This document shows, piece by piece, positions 47,853 through 57,940 of a stretch of 64,000 nt of DNA. Position numbers and translations under genes: made by a program. Each line of letters starts with the position of its first letter. The first letter of the stretch is position 1. The stretch is taken from assembly GCF_003063625.1 (NCBI RefSeq), contig NZ_CP026604.1, forward strand, positions 4,814,065-4,878,064. The letters are read 5' to 3'. The stretch is from Saccharobesus litoralis. Its GTDB lineage: Bacteria; Pseudomonadota; Gammaproteobacteria; Enterobacterales; Alteromonadaceae. Under the pieces are notes generated by a model that worked only from the letters and a program-made list of their open reading frames with translations, ran no database searches and was not told the origin of the DNA.

Positions 47853-49373
47853 TTACATTGCCGGAGCCGTACGTTGACCCGATTCGCGGATCTGCCAATA
47901 ACGCTTAAACATATCATCGGCTCGGGCTTTAAACTCGGGGTTGTTTATTAAATTGGTTTTTTCTGACAGGTCATCTTGCAAATTAAATAACGCAAAAGGC
48001 TCGCGCTTAGTCACTTTATAGTTACTTTTGATAATCAGCTTCCACGGCCCTTCACGCAAAATTAACTCATTTTTACTACCAGCTTGCGCCATTAATAATT
48101 GACGCGCTTGATAAGGTTGACCCAATAATGTTGGTAAAATATTCCATGAGTCTTTAGCTTGCTGGGCATTAAGCTTAACCCCCATCAAATTGGCCAAGGT
48201 TGCAACAATATCGGTGCCGTTGACTAAGGTGTCGTTAGTGGTATTGGCTTTTATTTTACCCGGCCATACAGCAATAAAAGGCACTCTGTGTCCGCCCTCA
48301 AATGCCGTATTTTTGTTACCTCGGAATTGAGCCGGTGAATTATGGCCAAATTTATTGGCTTTTCGGTCAGATAACCCCCCATTGTCAGAGGTAAAGATAA
48401 TTAAGGTATCTTGATATTCCCCTGTGGCTTTTAAGGCATCAATAATTCGCTTAACTTCAATATCCAACACTCTGTTCATATCCAAATGATGGGTTGGCGT
48501 TGTCCCGGCAATAGCCTTGCCATCAATCTGCTTAGGCGGTGTGTGCGGAATATGCACCGCTGGGCTCCAATAATTTAACAAGAAGGGTTTATCACCCGCG
48601 CTACGCTTTATAAAGTCGACTGCTTTGTCGGCAAGCTGCATGTTGAGTTTACGTGCATCCCAAGCTGAATCACCCATGCCCGGCCCTTTGTCTGAAACAA
48701 ATTTAGGGTCCAGCGCCGTGTCTTTATCAACAAAAATAATTTTAGAGTCTTTGCTTAATGGTGCCCATTGACTATTTTCATAAGCAAAATATAACGGTCC
48801 TTGTACTCCTGTCGGCACGGTATAGTCATAATCAAAACCCAACTCAGCTGGGTTGCCGGCTACCCACTTTGTAAAGTCTATATTTTTGGTTTTAGGGCCG
48901 GTTTTAGGCCCTTGATACACTTTACCTTGCTTTGTATGAAACGTACCCCCTAAGTGCCATTTACCAACAAATGCTGTTTGATAACCGGCCTGTTGAGCAA
49001 CTCGGCCAATGGTGGCATCCTCTGGCGTTACTGCTGTTTTGGCAAATGAGCTCCATACGCCCCAAGGCGTATAACCGCGATACGTCGAATTACCCGTCAT
49101 CACCGAATAGCGGCTTGGAGCACATAGTGCTGTTGGTGAATGAGCATCAGTAAACGACATACCCTCTGCCACTAATTGATCAATATTCGGCGTCGGTGCT
49201 TGTACAGGTTTGTTACTGTAGCGTTTATGAAAAGCACTGACATCACCAGGGCCTAAATCATCTGCCATAATAACGACAACATTAGGTAGCGACTGAGCTT
49301 GCGATGCATTAACAAATGCGATTGCACTGCAACAGCCAATTATTAATTTTTTCAGGTTGGTTTTCAGTTTCAT
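47853..49373 (-). CDS. Secreted type I (formylglycine) sulfatase
   Basis: The 506-residue protein has a signal peptide (cleavage near residue 27, SQA-QS). The sulfatase core shows the metal-binding MADDLGPGDV, the formylglycine motif CAPSR with Cys84 to be converted, FVGKWHLGG, a central WSPAVHIPHTPP and FTSDNGG. The conversion enzyme is not in the window. In this neighbourhood it probably removes sulfate from porphyran, agar or carrageenan oligosaccharides; the exact bond is unknown. AGAGGA precedes the ATG. Confidence 0.93.
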   Translation of the reverse strand: MKLKTNLKKLIIGCCSAIAFVNASQAQSLPNVVVIMADDLGPGDVSAFHKRYSNKPVQAPTPNIDQLVAEGMSFTDAHSPTALCAPSRYSVMTGNSTYRGYTPWGVWSSFAKTAVTPEDATIGRVAQQAGYQTAFVGKWHLGGTFHTKQGKVYQGPKTGPKTKNIDFTKWVAGNPAELGFDYDYTVPTGVQGPLYFAYENSQWAPLSKDSKIIFVDKDTALDPKFVSDKGPGMGDSAWDARKLNMQLADKAVDFIKRSAGDKPFLLNYWSPAVHIPHTPPKQIDGKAIAGTTPTHHLDMNRVLDIEVKRIIDALKATGEYQDTLIIFTSDNGGLSDRKANKFGHNSPAQFRGNKNTAFEGGHRVPFIAVWPGKIKANTTNDTLVNGTDIVATLANLMGVKLNAQQAKDSWNILPTLLGQPYQARQLLMAQAGSKNELILREGPWKLIIKSNYKVTKREPFALFNLQDDLSEKTNLINNPEFKARADDMFKRYWQIRESGQRTAPAM

Positions 49374-49757
49374 ATTTTCCTCTTCAATCTTGGCTTTTAA
49401 TAAGTCAAGAAAACGCTTAATGCTTATCTGTCAACTTTTGCAGAATGTATAACAACTCAGTAACATGATAAAGCACATACGAAACTATATTTTTATATTC
49501 AAACATAAATTATATTTATGTAAAAATACCTAAAGAGACATAACTCTATGTTTTAAAAAGATTTAATCATTTCACTATTAATATTCCGTGTATGGGAACA
49601 TGGCAAAATATTAATTTGATTGCAGCAGTAAAGATTTGTAAAGGATAGTCAAAAACAAAACTTAGCTCAGATTAGCAGATGATTAGCGCTGTTTGCTGCT
49701 TAATTCTATTTTCTTGCTATAGTTAAAGAATTAATTAGATCCAGAGCCATTCGCGAT
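49374..49757. promoter_or_regulatory. Divergent intergenic region with candidate operator
   Basis: These 384 bases separate the sulfatase and racemase-like genes. At 49503-49521 lies the perfect palindrome ACATAAA-TTATA-TTTATGT, a candidate regulator site about 130 bases from the sulfatase start. No gene or clear promoter pair was seen. Confidence 0.45.
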
Positions 49758-50411
49758 ATGTACGATATTAGCTTCATCCACACTGGTGAAATTCACAAAC
49801 TGACATTTGAAAACCTCATTCGAGAGTATGACCACAAGTTAACCACCCAACATATCGTACGAGAAGATTTACTCGACCATGCTCGAAAACAAGGCCAAGA
49901 CGCCGTTTTACAACAAAAACTACAAGAATTAGTCACACACTTGTCGCAAGAGTCACGTTTAATTATTTGTACTTGTTCATCTATTGCCGAATTTGCTGAG
50001 CAGTTAGACGGTATTAATCAATGCGCGGTACAGCGTATTGACCGTGAAATGGCCGATATAGCCGTGCAAAGCGGTAAAAAAATTCTTATTGCTGCGGCAT
50101 TGGCCAGTACAATAGAACCGACATTAGAATTACTAGGCAATTCGGCTGATAACCTCAAGCAGGATTGCCATTATCAATCTTTAGTCATTGAACAAGCTTG
50201 GCCTCTATTTGAACAAGGTGATCTCGCTCAATACCACACCATAATTGCCCAAGCCTTACAAACAGTTGATAAATCAATAGACTTAATTGTATTAGCGCAA
50301 GCATCTATGGCAGGCGCCAGCAACCTACTAAAACTACCATTTCCTGTGTTATCCAGCCCGCGCCTTGGCATTGAACGAGCACTGGCTACATTAGGCTGCT
50401 TAGAGGTTTGA
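49758..50411 (+). CDS. Asp/Glu racemase-superfamily-like protein
   Basis: The 217-residue cytoplasmic protein resembles the aspartate/glutamate/hydantoin racemase fold. An N-terminal VREDLLDHAR precedes LIICTCSSIAEFAEQL, with a cysteine where the first catalytic Cys would be. The second half shows LIVLAQASMAGASNLL and PVLSSPRLGIERALATL. The second catalytic cysteine is replaced (AQAS rather than a Cys-containing loop), so racemase activity is doubtful. It lies between the sulfatase and the FecR-like gene. Function unknown. Confidence 0.65.
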   Translation: MYDISFIHTGEIHKLTFENLIREYDHKLTTQHIVREDLLDHARKQGQDAVLQQKLQELVTHLSQESRLIICTCSSIAEFAEQLDGINQCAVQRIDREMADIAVQSGKKILIAAALASTIEPTLELLGNSADNLKQDCHYQSLVIEQAWPLFEQGDLAQYHTIIAQALQTVDKSIDLIVLAQASMAGASNLLKLPFPVLSSPRLGIERALATLGCLEV

Positions 50412-50644
50412 AGCTTAACTATTGCACTGGCAATATAGGCGGATCATATGAGTCGAGAAAACATTTTATAGACGAATATGTACTTCCCCAATATAATCGC
50501 GCCAGCGCAAGACAATAACAGAGCCGTTACAAGTCATTACCGCACTCGTAACCTTTAGCAATAACTGTTAACCTTGCGAACCGGTTAGCGCAAATATCAC
50601 CAACATGTCGCGCATAGTCAGCAATTTGTTAAACGGAGCCCGAC

Positions 50645-52621
50645 TTGCAAACAAGTGGCAGTCACGAACCTAAACTAAATATCTGGATAATTGGCAGCAT
50701 AGTATCCAGCCTGATACTGCTGGGTATCATGTTTAGCTATTGGTATCAGGCTCAACAAAAAAGTACTCCTGCGGCAGAGCAACCCGAGCACTATGCTTTT
50801 CTCACCGCGCTCTACGAACAAGACAAAGCCAAACCATTACCTAGATTAGAATCTGTTCGTAAAAACACAGCATTAAAAAGTGGCCCCTTTGAGTTAACCT
50901 CAGGCTATGCGGAAATGATGCTAGGCAACGGTGCTACCATTCAACTTAATGCACCGGTAAAAATTGAGCTTTTAGCCGGTGATCACATCTTATTGCATGA
51001 AGGTAATATTCGAGTCACCATGCCGGTCACCAAGCGTGGCCTAAATATTAGTACGGCTAAAAAAGGCTTATTTATCGCTAATACCCTGAATAAAAATAGC
51101 CAGCTTAACCGCCTCGATCATAAAAGAACCTTAACCAATATATACTGGAACACACCCAGTGCAGCCACATTTGACATCAACGCCAAAGGCCAAGTACAAC
51201 CAACCAATCAACCTATAGTCAAAATTACTGAAGACTATTACCCCGTTGTTGAGCACGCAGACTATCAGCAAAACACCATAAGTCATATTGCTCGCAACTC
51301 GATCACAATTGACAGGTTACGTTTACCCAGTGTCGATTCCCCAAAACTGGTTGCCAGTATTATTTATCACTCAGATGTAGCAGCAGAGATTTATTTAGAC
51401 TTAGGCATAGAACTTGGTGAACCCATCAGTGAAATGAAAGTGAACGTTTCTAGTGGTAGTGGTGTCATCAATCTCGATATTCCAGTTAATAGTGACACCT
51501 TAATCAATGATAAAATGGTGGTTGATGCCACCATGTTTGATACTAGAGATTTATCGCCAATTGATGTTGATCAGATGGCCATAGTAGATGCGGCTCGGCC
51601 AGTAAAAGAAGACATAGATCTGCTAACTAACGTCAACACTGGGTTTGAAACCGGTGATTTCAGTGATTGGCAGCTCAGTTGGCAAAGCAAAGGCAGTATT
51701 GACGTTACCAAAGATGCGGCGAAAGATGGTAATTATGGTTTACAAATCAATACCCATAGTGGCCCAGCAGACTTTAACTTAGCTCCAAGTTTATTACCCA
51801 CTGGCTTTATGCACCCCAATAAACGCTACAAATTATCATTTGATTTGAAGCGCGTTGATGGCCATAACAGTTGGGCGGGCGGTTATGCCCATTTGAGCAG
51901 TTATATTAATGGCCAATACCAACAAACACCGCAAGGACCATGGCTAGGCGGCTCCAGTTATTATCAATGGATGCATATAGAAAAAGAAATATTAGGTAAA
52001 AACTGGCCTGCTGAGGGCACTAATTTACACTTCGCTTTTCGCACACCTGGGCAAGAATGGTATATGGATAATATACGTTTTGTGCAAGTTAGACCGAAAC
52101 CTAATCTTCTCAATCAATGGTATATGAACTTTGAACCCGGCGTTATGCCACCTAATTTACAAGTTCACTTGGGCAATGAAAAGAAGCCCTCACGAGCTTA
52201 TGTCAGTAAAGAGGCTGCTTTGCGCGGTAAATTTGGTTTAGTTGCCGATGCGATCCAAGGCGAGTTACGTTTTACTATTACACCAGCTGCGTTTAAACAA
52301 CAACAGCTTAAAATCAATACCGACTATCAATTATCCTATGATCTTAAAGTGATTGAAGGCCAAGCATCTCTTTTTCATCAACCCAATACGGGCGGTTGGT
52401 TTCCTACCACAGGTTGGATATCGGGCACACCAGCAAATGGTTCAACCGTTATGATTGATAAAAATGGGGTTAAATCAACTTCATCAGCCAATAAAAAGCG
52501 AGTCAAAGTCATTATTCCGGCTGCCAAAATAAGTCATAACGAAGACTTCAGTCTGACCTTTATTCTTGCTGAAGGCGCATTGGCTTATATTGATTTTATC
52601 ACCTTCGCCCCTGTTAAATAA
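50645..52621 (+). CDS. Membrane-anchored FecR-like protein with two carbohydrate-binding-like domains
   Basis: The 658-residue protein starts at TTG with GGAG six bases upstream. After 12 cytoplasmic residues comes one span (IWIIGSIVSSLILLGIMF). The periplasmic part has a FecR-type segment near residues 75-140 (SGYAEMMLGNGATIQL, LLAGDHILLHEGNIRV). A CBM4/9-like jelly roll follows at about 335-490 (NTGFETGDFSDWQLSW to WYMDNIRFVQV), then a second such domain to the end. FecR proteins normally relay signals to ECF sigma factors, but none is encoded nearby. It may sense or hold polysaccharide; that is inference. Confidence 0.75.
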   Translation: MQTSGSHEPKLNIWIIGSIVSSLILLGIMFSYWYQAQQKSTPAAEQPEHYAFLTALYEQDKAKPLPRLESVRKNTALKSGPFELTSGYAEMMLGNGATIQLNAPVKIELLAGDHILLHEGNIRVTMPVTKRGLNISTAKKGLFIANTLNKNSQLNRLDHKRTLTNIYWNTPSAATFDINAKGQVQPTNQPIVKITEDYYPVVEHADYQQNTISHIARNSITIDRLRLPSVDSPKLVASIIYHSDVAAEIYLDLGIELGEPISEMKVNVSSGSGVINLDIPVNSDTLINDKMVVDATMFDTRDLSPIDVDQMAIVDAARPVKEDIDLLTNVNTGFETGDFSDWQLSWQSKGSIDVTKDAAKDGNYGLQINTHSGPADFNLAPSLLPTGFMHPNKRYKLSFDLKRVDGHNSWAGGYAHLSSYINGQYQQTPQGPWLGGSSYYQWMHIEKEILGKNWPAEGTNLHFAFRTPGQEWYMDNIRFVQVRPKPNLLNQWYMNFEPGVMPPNLQVHLGNEKKPSRAYVSKEAALRGKFGLVADAIQGELRFTITPAAFKQQQLKINTDYQLSYDLKVIEGQASLFHQPNTGGWFPTTGWISGTPANGSTVMIDKNGVKSTSSANKKRVKVIIPAAKISHNEDFSLTFILAEGALAYIDFITFAPVK

Positions 52622-52653
52622 TCTGTAAACCTAATGCTAATGGCTTGAACACT

Positions 52654-53883
52654 GTGCTAAATAAAATCTGGCTGACTTTTTTTACTTTGTCATTTGCTTG
52701 GGCGCTAGTGCAAGGCTTTGTGTTTGACGATGGCCTGATTTTTCAACGCATGATGCAATCTGTGTTTGACATGGCCAAACTTACGGTTGAACTCGCAATA
52801 GGTTTAATTGGTGTAATGGCATTTTGGTTGGGGATCAGCCGAATTGCCGAACAAAACGGCATGATTGAAAAGCTATCTCAATGGTTAGCCCCTTTCTTTC
52901 AAAGAGTCATGCCAGAGATACCCAGTCAACACCCTGCAACAGGTCATGTCACCATGAATATGGCGGCCAATATGTTAGGGTTAGACAACGCCGCCACGCC
53001 GCTGGGCTTAAAAGCCATGCGTTCATTGCAAGAGCTTAACCCAAATAAAGACACCGCCAGTAACGCGCAGGTTTTATTTCTCGTACTCAATACTTCTTCA
53101 ATTACCTTGTTTCCCATTACAGTGTTTATGTATCGAGCTCAGCAAGGCGCTGCCAATCCAACCGATGTGTTTTTACCTATCTTGTTAGCTACGTGCGCCT
53201 CTACCTTAGTTGGCTTTTTTGCAGTTTGCCTAATACAGCGGATCAATATATGGCAAGGTAAGTTTTTGGCTGGCATGGCATTGATTTTTGCCTGTTTTGC
53301 AGCTTTTCTCGTATGGCTAATCAGCTTACCCATCACCACACTTGAATATCAATCTAGCGTTTGGGCTAACCTATTGTTATTAAGCTTTATCGTTGGTGTA
53401 CTCATTGTCGGCCACTTTAAGAAGATCGCCGTCTATCAAGAGTTTGTAGAAGGGGCTAAAGAGGGCTTTCAAGTCGCGATCACCATTATCCCATTCTTGT
53501 TAGCTATGTTAGTTGCTATAGGTTTGTTGCGCGCTTCGGGTGTACTTGAGGGCCTATTACAACTTATTACCTTATTTATTGCGGTTATTAATGGTGATAC
53601 CCGCTTTGTGGATGCCCTGCCTGTGGCATTTCTAAAACCGTTGTCGGGCTCTGGGGCGCGAGCCATGATGGTAGAAGTGATGAACAATCAAGGTGCCGAC
53701 TCATTCGCAGGGCGCCTTGCATCCATCATGCAAGGCTCAACCGAAACCACGTTTTATGTACTAGCGGTATATTTTGGTAGCGTGGGTATTCGCTATACAC
53801 GCCACGCTATTAGTTGTGGCTTATTAGCCGATTTAGCTGGAATTAGTGCGGCAATTGGTGCGACTTACTGGTTTTATGGGTAG
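52654..53883 (+). CDS. Nucleoside-recognition (Gate) domain membrane protein, SpmA/SpmB-like
   Basis: The roughly 409-residue inner-membrane protein has about ten hydrophobic spans. The N-terminal half looks like SpmA (GHVTMNMAANMLGLDNAATP) and the C-terminal half like SpmB (FLKPLSGSGARAMMVEVM, GSTETTFYVLAVYFGSVG). Together they form the fused form found in many non-sporulating proteobacteria. Transport of nucleosides or other small molecules is guessed for the family. The GTG at 52654 gives the common start MLNKIW; a TTG at 52645 is the alternative. It follows the FecR-like gene by about 30 bases, so may share its transcript. Confidence 0.82.
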   Translation: MLNKIWLTFFTLSFAWALVQGFVFDDGLIFQRMMQSVFDMAKLTVELAIGLIGVMAFWLGISRIAEQNGMIEKLSQWLAPFFQRVMPEIPSQHPATGHVTMNMAANMLGLDNAATPLGLKAMRSLQELNPNKDTASNAQVLFLVLNTSSITLFPITVFMYRAQQGAANPTDVFLPILLATCASTLVGFFAVCLIQRINIWQGKFLAGMALIFACFAAFLVWLISLPITTLEYQSSVWANLLLLSFIVGVLIVGHFKKIAVYQEFVEGAKEGFQVAITIIPFLLAMLVAIGLLRASGVLEGLLQLITLFIAVINGDTRFVDALPVAFLKPLSGSGARAMMVEVMNNQGADSFAGRLASIMQGSTETTFYVLAVYFGSVGIRYTRHAISCGLLADLAGISAAIGATYWFYG

Positions 53884-53918
53884 CAGTAGTACGATTAGTG
53901 ATTTTTGGGGCCGTGTTT

Positions 53919-53942
53919 GGTCGATATAAAATCGACCCTACA
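53919..53942. repeat. Palindrome with CCCTACA end
   Basis: GGTCGAT-ATAAA-ATCGACC is followed by CTACA, in the gap between the convergent SpmA/B-like and lptG genes. It has the same layout as GCCGAA-ATAAA-TTCGGC-CCTACA at 41941. Confidence 0.7.
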
Positions 53943-53954
53943 TGCCTTGTAAAT

Positions 53955-55016
53955 TTAGGTTTTACGATTAATCAAATAAGCGGCCAAACCAACAAACACC
54001 ACACTCGGCATCAAGGCGCCAATGACAGCAGGCAATTCGTAAACCAAAGCAACAGGACCAAAAATGCGGTTGGCAATGTGGAATCCAAAGCCAATTACAA
54101 CCCCCATTAAAATGCGAGCGCCCATTGATGTGCTGCGTAATGGACCAAAAATAAACGACAGCGCCATCAACATCATTACGGCTACAGTTACAGGTTGTAA
54201 CAGCTTGCGCCAAAATGCCAATTGATAACGGCTATCGTCTTGCTCATTAGCATTTAAATATTCTAAATAACCTTGAAGATCATAAAGTGATAAGGCTTCG
54301 GGCTTTACTGAAACAATACTTAACTTATCTGGCGTTAAACTCGACTGCCAACTGGTATCTTGCACTTGCTCAGCGACAATTGCGCTATCGGTTAAATAAG
54401 TACGGCTATAACCGTCAACTAACCAACTATCGCCTTGAAATTTAGCTTGTTTAATATGGCTAACTTTTTGTAATTGTAATTGATCATCAAAATCAAAAAT
54501 GGTCAGCCCTTTTAGCAGGCCATTTTCGGCTATGGTTTTGATATGAATAAAATCATCACCATCTTTTGCCCACACCCCTTGTTTATTCACGACATTGGCA
54601 TAAATTTCACTGCTACGCAGGTTTTTCGCTTTAGCTTCAGATTGCGGCGCAACAAATTCGCCCAGTAACAACACAGCGACTACCAAAATCGTCGTGGTTT
54701 TCATGGCGGATTTAATAATATCGAGTTTTGATAAGCCCGATGCCATCATGACAATTAATTCGCTATTGCTTGCTAACGCCCCCATGCCCAATAGGCCACC
54801 TAATAACGCTGCCATAGGGAAAAACACCTCAATGTCACGTGGTACGGTATACAAAACAAACAAGCAAGCATCCATGATGTCGTATGTACCGCGGCCAATA
54901 CTGCGTAGCTGCTCTACAAACCGTATTAAGCCACTTAAGCTTGTCAGCACAAACAAGGAGACAAATGTCGACTGCATGATAGCGCGACCAATGTGAAAAT
55001 CGACTATCTTAATCAT
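53955..55016 (-). CDS. lptG: LPS export system permease LptG
   Basis: LptG is one of two membrane subunits of the LptB2FG transporter that extracts lipopolysaccharide from the inner membrane. The 353-residue protein has the family layout: N-terminal spans (RAIMQSTFVSLFVLTSLSG), a periplasmic jelly-roll between about residues 120 and 260, and C-terminal spans with RSTSMGARILMGVVIGFGFH. It overlaps lptF by 4 bases (ATGA). Confidence 0.97.
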   Translation of the reverse strand: MIKIVDFHIGRAIMQSTFVSLFVLTSLSGLIRFVEQLRSIGRGTYDIMDACLFVLYTVPRDIEVFFPMAALLGGLLGMGALASNSELIVMMASGLSKLDIIKSAMKTTTILVVAVLLLGEFVAPQSEAKAKNLRSSEIYANVVNKQGVWAKDGDDFIHIKTIAENGLLKGLTIFDFDDQLQLQKVSHIKQAKFQGDSWLVDGYSRTYLTDSAIVAEQVQDTSWQSSLTPDKLSIVSVKPEALSLYDLQGYLEYLNANEQDDSRYQLAFWRKLLQPVTVAVMMLMALSFIFGPLRSTSMGARILMGVVIGFGFHIANRIFGPVALVYELPAVIGALMPSVVFVGLAAYLINRKT

Positions 55017-56131
55017 GCGGTTTTCCTTGTTAAATTACTGAACCAAGAGCGTAAATATCGACCTGAAGTGCGCTCACCTGCCAATAGAAATAAGCCATAA
55101 ATTAAAGCTAAGGTATGGATCCACCACAAGCCAATTGTCGGAGGGATTTTGCCATCGGCCAACGCCGATTTACCCGCCATTAATAACAAAAAGTAACCTA
55201 AGTAAACTAAAAATGCCGGTGCCATTTTTGCCATGCGCCCTTGTCTGGGTCTAGTGCGAGCCATAGGCACAGCGACCAGTGCAACAATAGGCACAGATAA
55301 CGGCAAAGCAATACGCCATTGCCATTCTGCAATAGCCTCAAAGTCATCTCGTTCCATTAACTCTTTGGTCGACACAGCGGATAATTTACGACGACGCTCT
55401 TCTATTTGCTGCTCTTTAATTTTGACTGAATAAGCGCCAAAGCTGGCGATTTGATAATTCAGTTGATCATGCCCGCCTTCATAACGCCGGCCATTGTTGA
55501 GCACCAAACTTTGTTCATCTGCATTTTCCTCTATCACTCTGCCTTTCTCAGCATAGACAACGTTAAAGCGTTGTTTTCTGTCCTCTTCATGCGGCATTTG
55601 TGCAACGAAGACTTTGTTAAATGCAGAATTATCTTGTTGAGTTTCATGAACAAAAATCACCGCTTTATTATTGGCAGCTTGCTGAAATTGCCCAGGTATT
55701 AACGTCGACAAGCCAATATCGGCTTTGAGTTGGTCTTGAATTTCTTCTTTTTTCGCAGCCGAATACGGTCCCCACCAAATGGTATTTAAACCGGTAAACA
55801 CAGCAATCACTAACGCCACGACAATGGTAATACGGGTAACGTACCACTCACTAACCCCACAGGCTTTTAATACCGACATTTCGTTATCTTCATAAAAGCG
55901 ACCGTGAGCTAAGAAGATACCAATAAACATACTCAGCGGCAGAATTAAACCTGCTAACGGCGGTATATTAAGTAGCAGCATCCAAGCCACTAAATCAGTA
56001 GGAAGTTGGCCTTCCATTGCGTCGTCTAACACACGCACTAATGCGTTAGAACTAAATATCACTAACATGATAAAAAATACGGCGAACTGTGACTTTATTG
56101 TTTCACCGAACAAATAGCGGAAAATAATCAA
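55013..56131 (-). CDS. lptF: LPS export system permease LptF
   Basis: LptF is the partner of LptG in the LPS transporter. The 372 residues include N-terminal MIIFRYLFGETIKSQFAVFF, three spans, a periplasmic domain (about residues 115-270), and C-terminal spans with IALPLSVPIVALVAVPMART. It is transcribed first, overlaps lptG by 4 bases, and diverges from pepA as in many gammaproteobacteria. Confidence 0.97.
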   Translation of the reverse strand: MIIFRYLFGETIKSQFAVFFIMLVIFSSNALVRVLDDAMEGQLPTDLVAWMLLLNIPPLAGLILPLSMFIGIFLAHGRFYEDNEMSVLKACGVSEWYVTRITIVVALVIAVFTGLNTIWWGPYSAAKKEEIQDQLKADIGLSTLIPGQFQQAANNKAVIFVHETQQDNSAFNKVFVAQMPHEEDRKQRFNVVYAEKGRVIEENADEQSLVLNNGRRYEGGHDQLNYQIASFGAYSVKIKEQQIEERRRKLSAVSTKELMERDDFEAIAEWQWRIALPLSVPIVALVAVPMARTRPRQGRMAKMAPAFLVYLGYFLLLMAGKSALADGKIPPTIGLWWIHTLALIYGLFLLAGERTSGRYLRSWFSNLTRKTA

Positions 56132-56434
56132 TTGCTGTCCCTGAAATTAGGCATTTTGCTGCAATAGAGTAAAATTTTAAGTAAACTCAGCATTTTTACA
56201 AGACAATACGATAAAAACTTAGTAAAACAGGCGTAATTATCTCTCAATTTTGATAGCCTGTTCTACAATTATCGAATAACGCAAATATACCAGTTAAACA
56301 CCAATTTTTGTCTATTTATGTGTGTTTAACCTCGCGGTAAACTCAATTAAAAGTGGCCGCTACAAGCATTTGCATTCGATAAAGCTAGCTAACTAGCTAA
56401 AAAATAAACAAAAGCTAAGTTATTAGGAGCAACA
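56132..56434. promoter_or_regulatory. Divergent promoter region between lptF and pepA
   Basis: These 303 bases separate two divergent essential-type operons and must carry both promoters. Base composition is AT-rich near both starts. I see no gene, repeat or well-formed promoter pair; pepA has TTAGGAGC upstream of its ATG. Confidence 0.5.
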
Positions 56435-57940
56435 ATGGAATTTAGCGTTAAAAGCGGCAGTCCTGAAAAACAACGCAGTGCGTGTATCGTTGTCGGTGTA
56501 TTTGAACCTAGACGACTCACCTCAATTGCAGAGCAGTTGGACAAAATTAGTGAAGGTTATATCAGCAACCTATTACGTCGCGGTGACTTAGAAGGCAAAA
56601 GTGGCCAAATGTTGTTGTTACACCATGTTCCTAACGTATTAAGTGAACGTGTGTTGTTAGTCGGCTGTGGTAAAGAGCGTGAATTAGACGAGCGTCAATA
56701 CAAGCAAATTATTGCCAAAACCATAAATACGCTAAATGAAACCGGCTCTATGGAAGCGGTATGCTTTTTATCTGAATTACATGTTAAAGGTCGCGATAAT
56801 TACTGGAAAGTTCGCCACGCAGTAGAAGCAACTCAAGATTGCCTATACACCTTTGACCAATTAAAAAGTAAACGTGAAGAGCCTCGTCGCCCATTACGCA
56901 AAATTGTTTTCAACGTGCCGACGCGTCGCGAATTACCGACGGGTGAAAAAGCCATTAGCGATGGCTTAGCGGTTGCAGCGGGTAGCAAGCTATGTAAAGA
57001 CGTAGCTAATATGCCACCTAACATTTGTAATCCAGCTTATTTAGCCGAACAAGCTAAATTACTAGCCGACAATTACGACACCCTCTCGGTTGATGTTTTA
57101 GGCGAAAAACAAATGGCTGAGTTAGGCATGAACTCCTACTTAGCTGTTGGCCGTGGCTCAGATAATGAATCCATGATGTCTATCATTAGCTATAAAGGCG
57201 CTGATGATGAGCAAGCTCCGATTGTTTTAGTTGGTAAAGGCTTAACCTTTGATTCAGGTGGTATTTCGATTAAACCAGGCCAAGGCATGGATGAAATGAA
57301 ATACGACATGGGCGGTGCCGCAGGTGTCATTGGCACCATGCAATCACTAGCTGAACTTAACTTACCGTTAAATGTTATTGGTGTATTAGCCGGTTGTGAA
57401 AACATGCCAGATGCTAACGCTTATCGCCCTGGTGATATTCTGACGACTATGTCAGGCCAAACAGTGGAAGTGTTAAATACCGATGCCGAAGGCCGTTTAG
57501 TCTTGTGCGACGCCCTTACCTATGTTGAGCGTTTTAATCCTGCATTGGTTATTGATTTAGCCACTCTTACGGGTGCATGTGTAATTGCTTTAGGTGCTCA
57601 TGCAACTGGGGTAATGAGTAACCATAACCCACTGGCCCATGATTTAATTAGCGCTTCCGACCAATCCGGTGATCGCGCTTGGCGTTTACCTTTATGGGAT
57701 GAATATCAAGAGCAGTTAGAAAGCCCGTTTGCCGATATGGCAAACATTGGTGGCCGCCCTGCGGGTGCCATTACTGCGGGCTGTTTCTTGTCGCGCTTTA
57801 CCAAAAAGTATAACTGGGCACATATGGATATCGCTGGCACGGCTTGGCGTTCAGGCAAAAACAAAGGCTCAACCGGTCGCCCTGTGCCTATGCTAACTCA
57901 GTTTTTACTTAACTATGCTGAGGAGCAAGCGAGCGAGTAA
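56435..57940 (+). CDS. pepA: Cytosol leucyl aminopeptidase PepA
   Basis: PepA is a hexameric M17 aminopeptidase with two metal ions; E. coli PepA also binds DNA in Xer recombination and carAB control. The 501-residue protein shows [30 protein letters not shown] and the family signature NTDAEGRL, which carry the metal-binding and catalytic residues. Its TAA overlaps the holC start by one base. AGGAGC precedes the ATG. Confidence 0.98.
   Translation: MEFSVKSGSPEKQRSACIVVGVFEPRRLTSIAEQLDKISEGYISNLLRRGDLEGKSGQMLLLHHVPNVLSERVLLVGCGKERELDERQYKQIIAKTINTLNETGSMEAVCFLSELHVKGRDNYWKVRHAVEATQDCLYTFDQLKSKREEPRRPLRKIVFNVPTRRELPTGEKAISDGLAVAAGSKLCKDVANMPPNICNPAYLAEQAKLLADNYDTLSVDVLGEKQMAELGMNSYLAVGRGSDNESMMSIISYKGADDEQAPIVLVGKGLTFDSGGISIKPGQGMDEMKYDMGGAAGVIGTMQSLAELNLPLNVIGVLAGCENMPDANAYRPGDILTTMSGQTVEVLNTDAEGRLVLCDALTYVERFNPALVIDLATLTGACVIALGAHATGVMSNHNPLAHDLISASDQSGDRAWRLPLWDEYQEQLESPFADMANIGGRPAGAITAGCFLSRFTKKYNWAHMDIAGTAWRSGKNKGSTGRPVPMLTQFLLNYAEEQASE

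Noticed and set aside
50560-50600. TAACC...GGTTA hairpin before the FecR-like gene
   Set aside because: The stem is only five bases with a loose loop; not distinct from chance.
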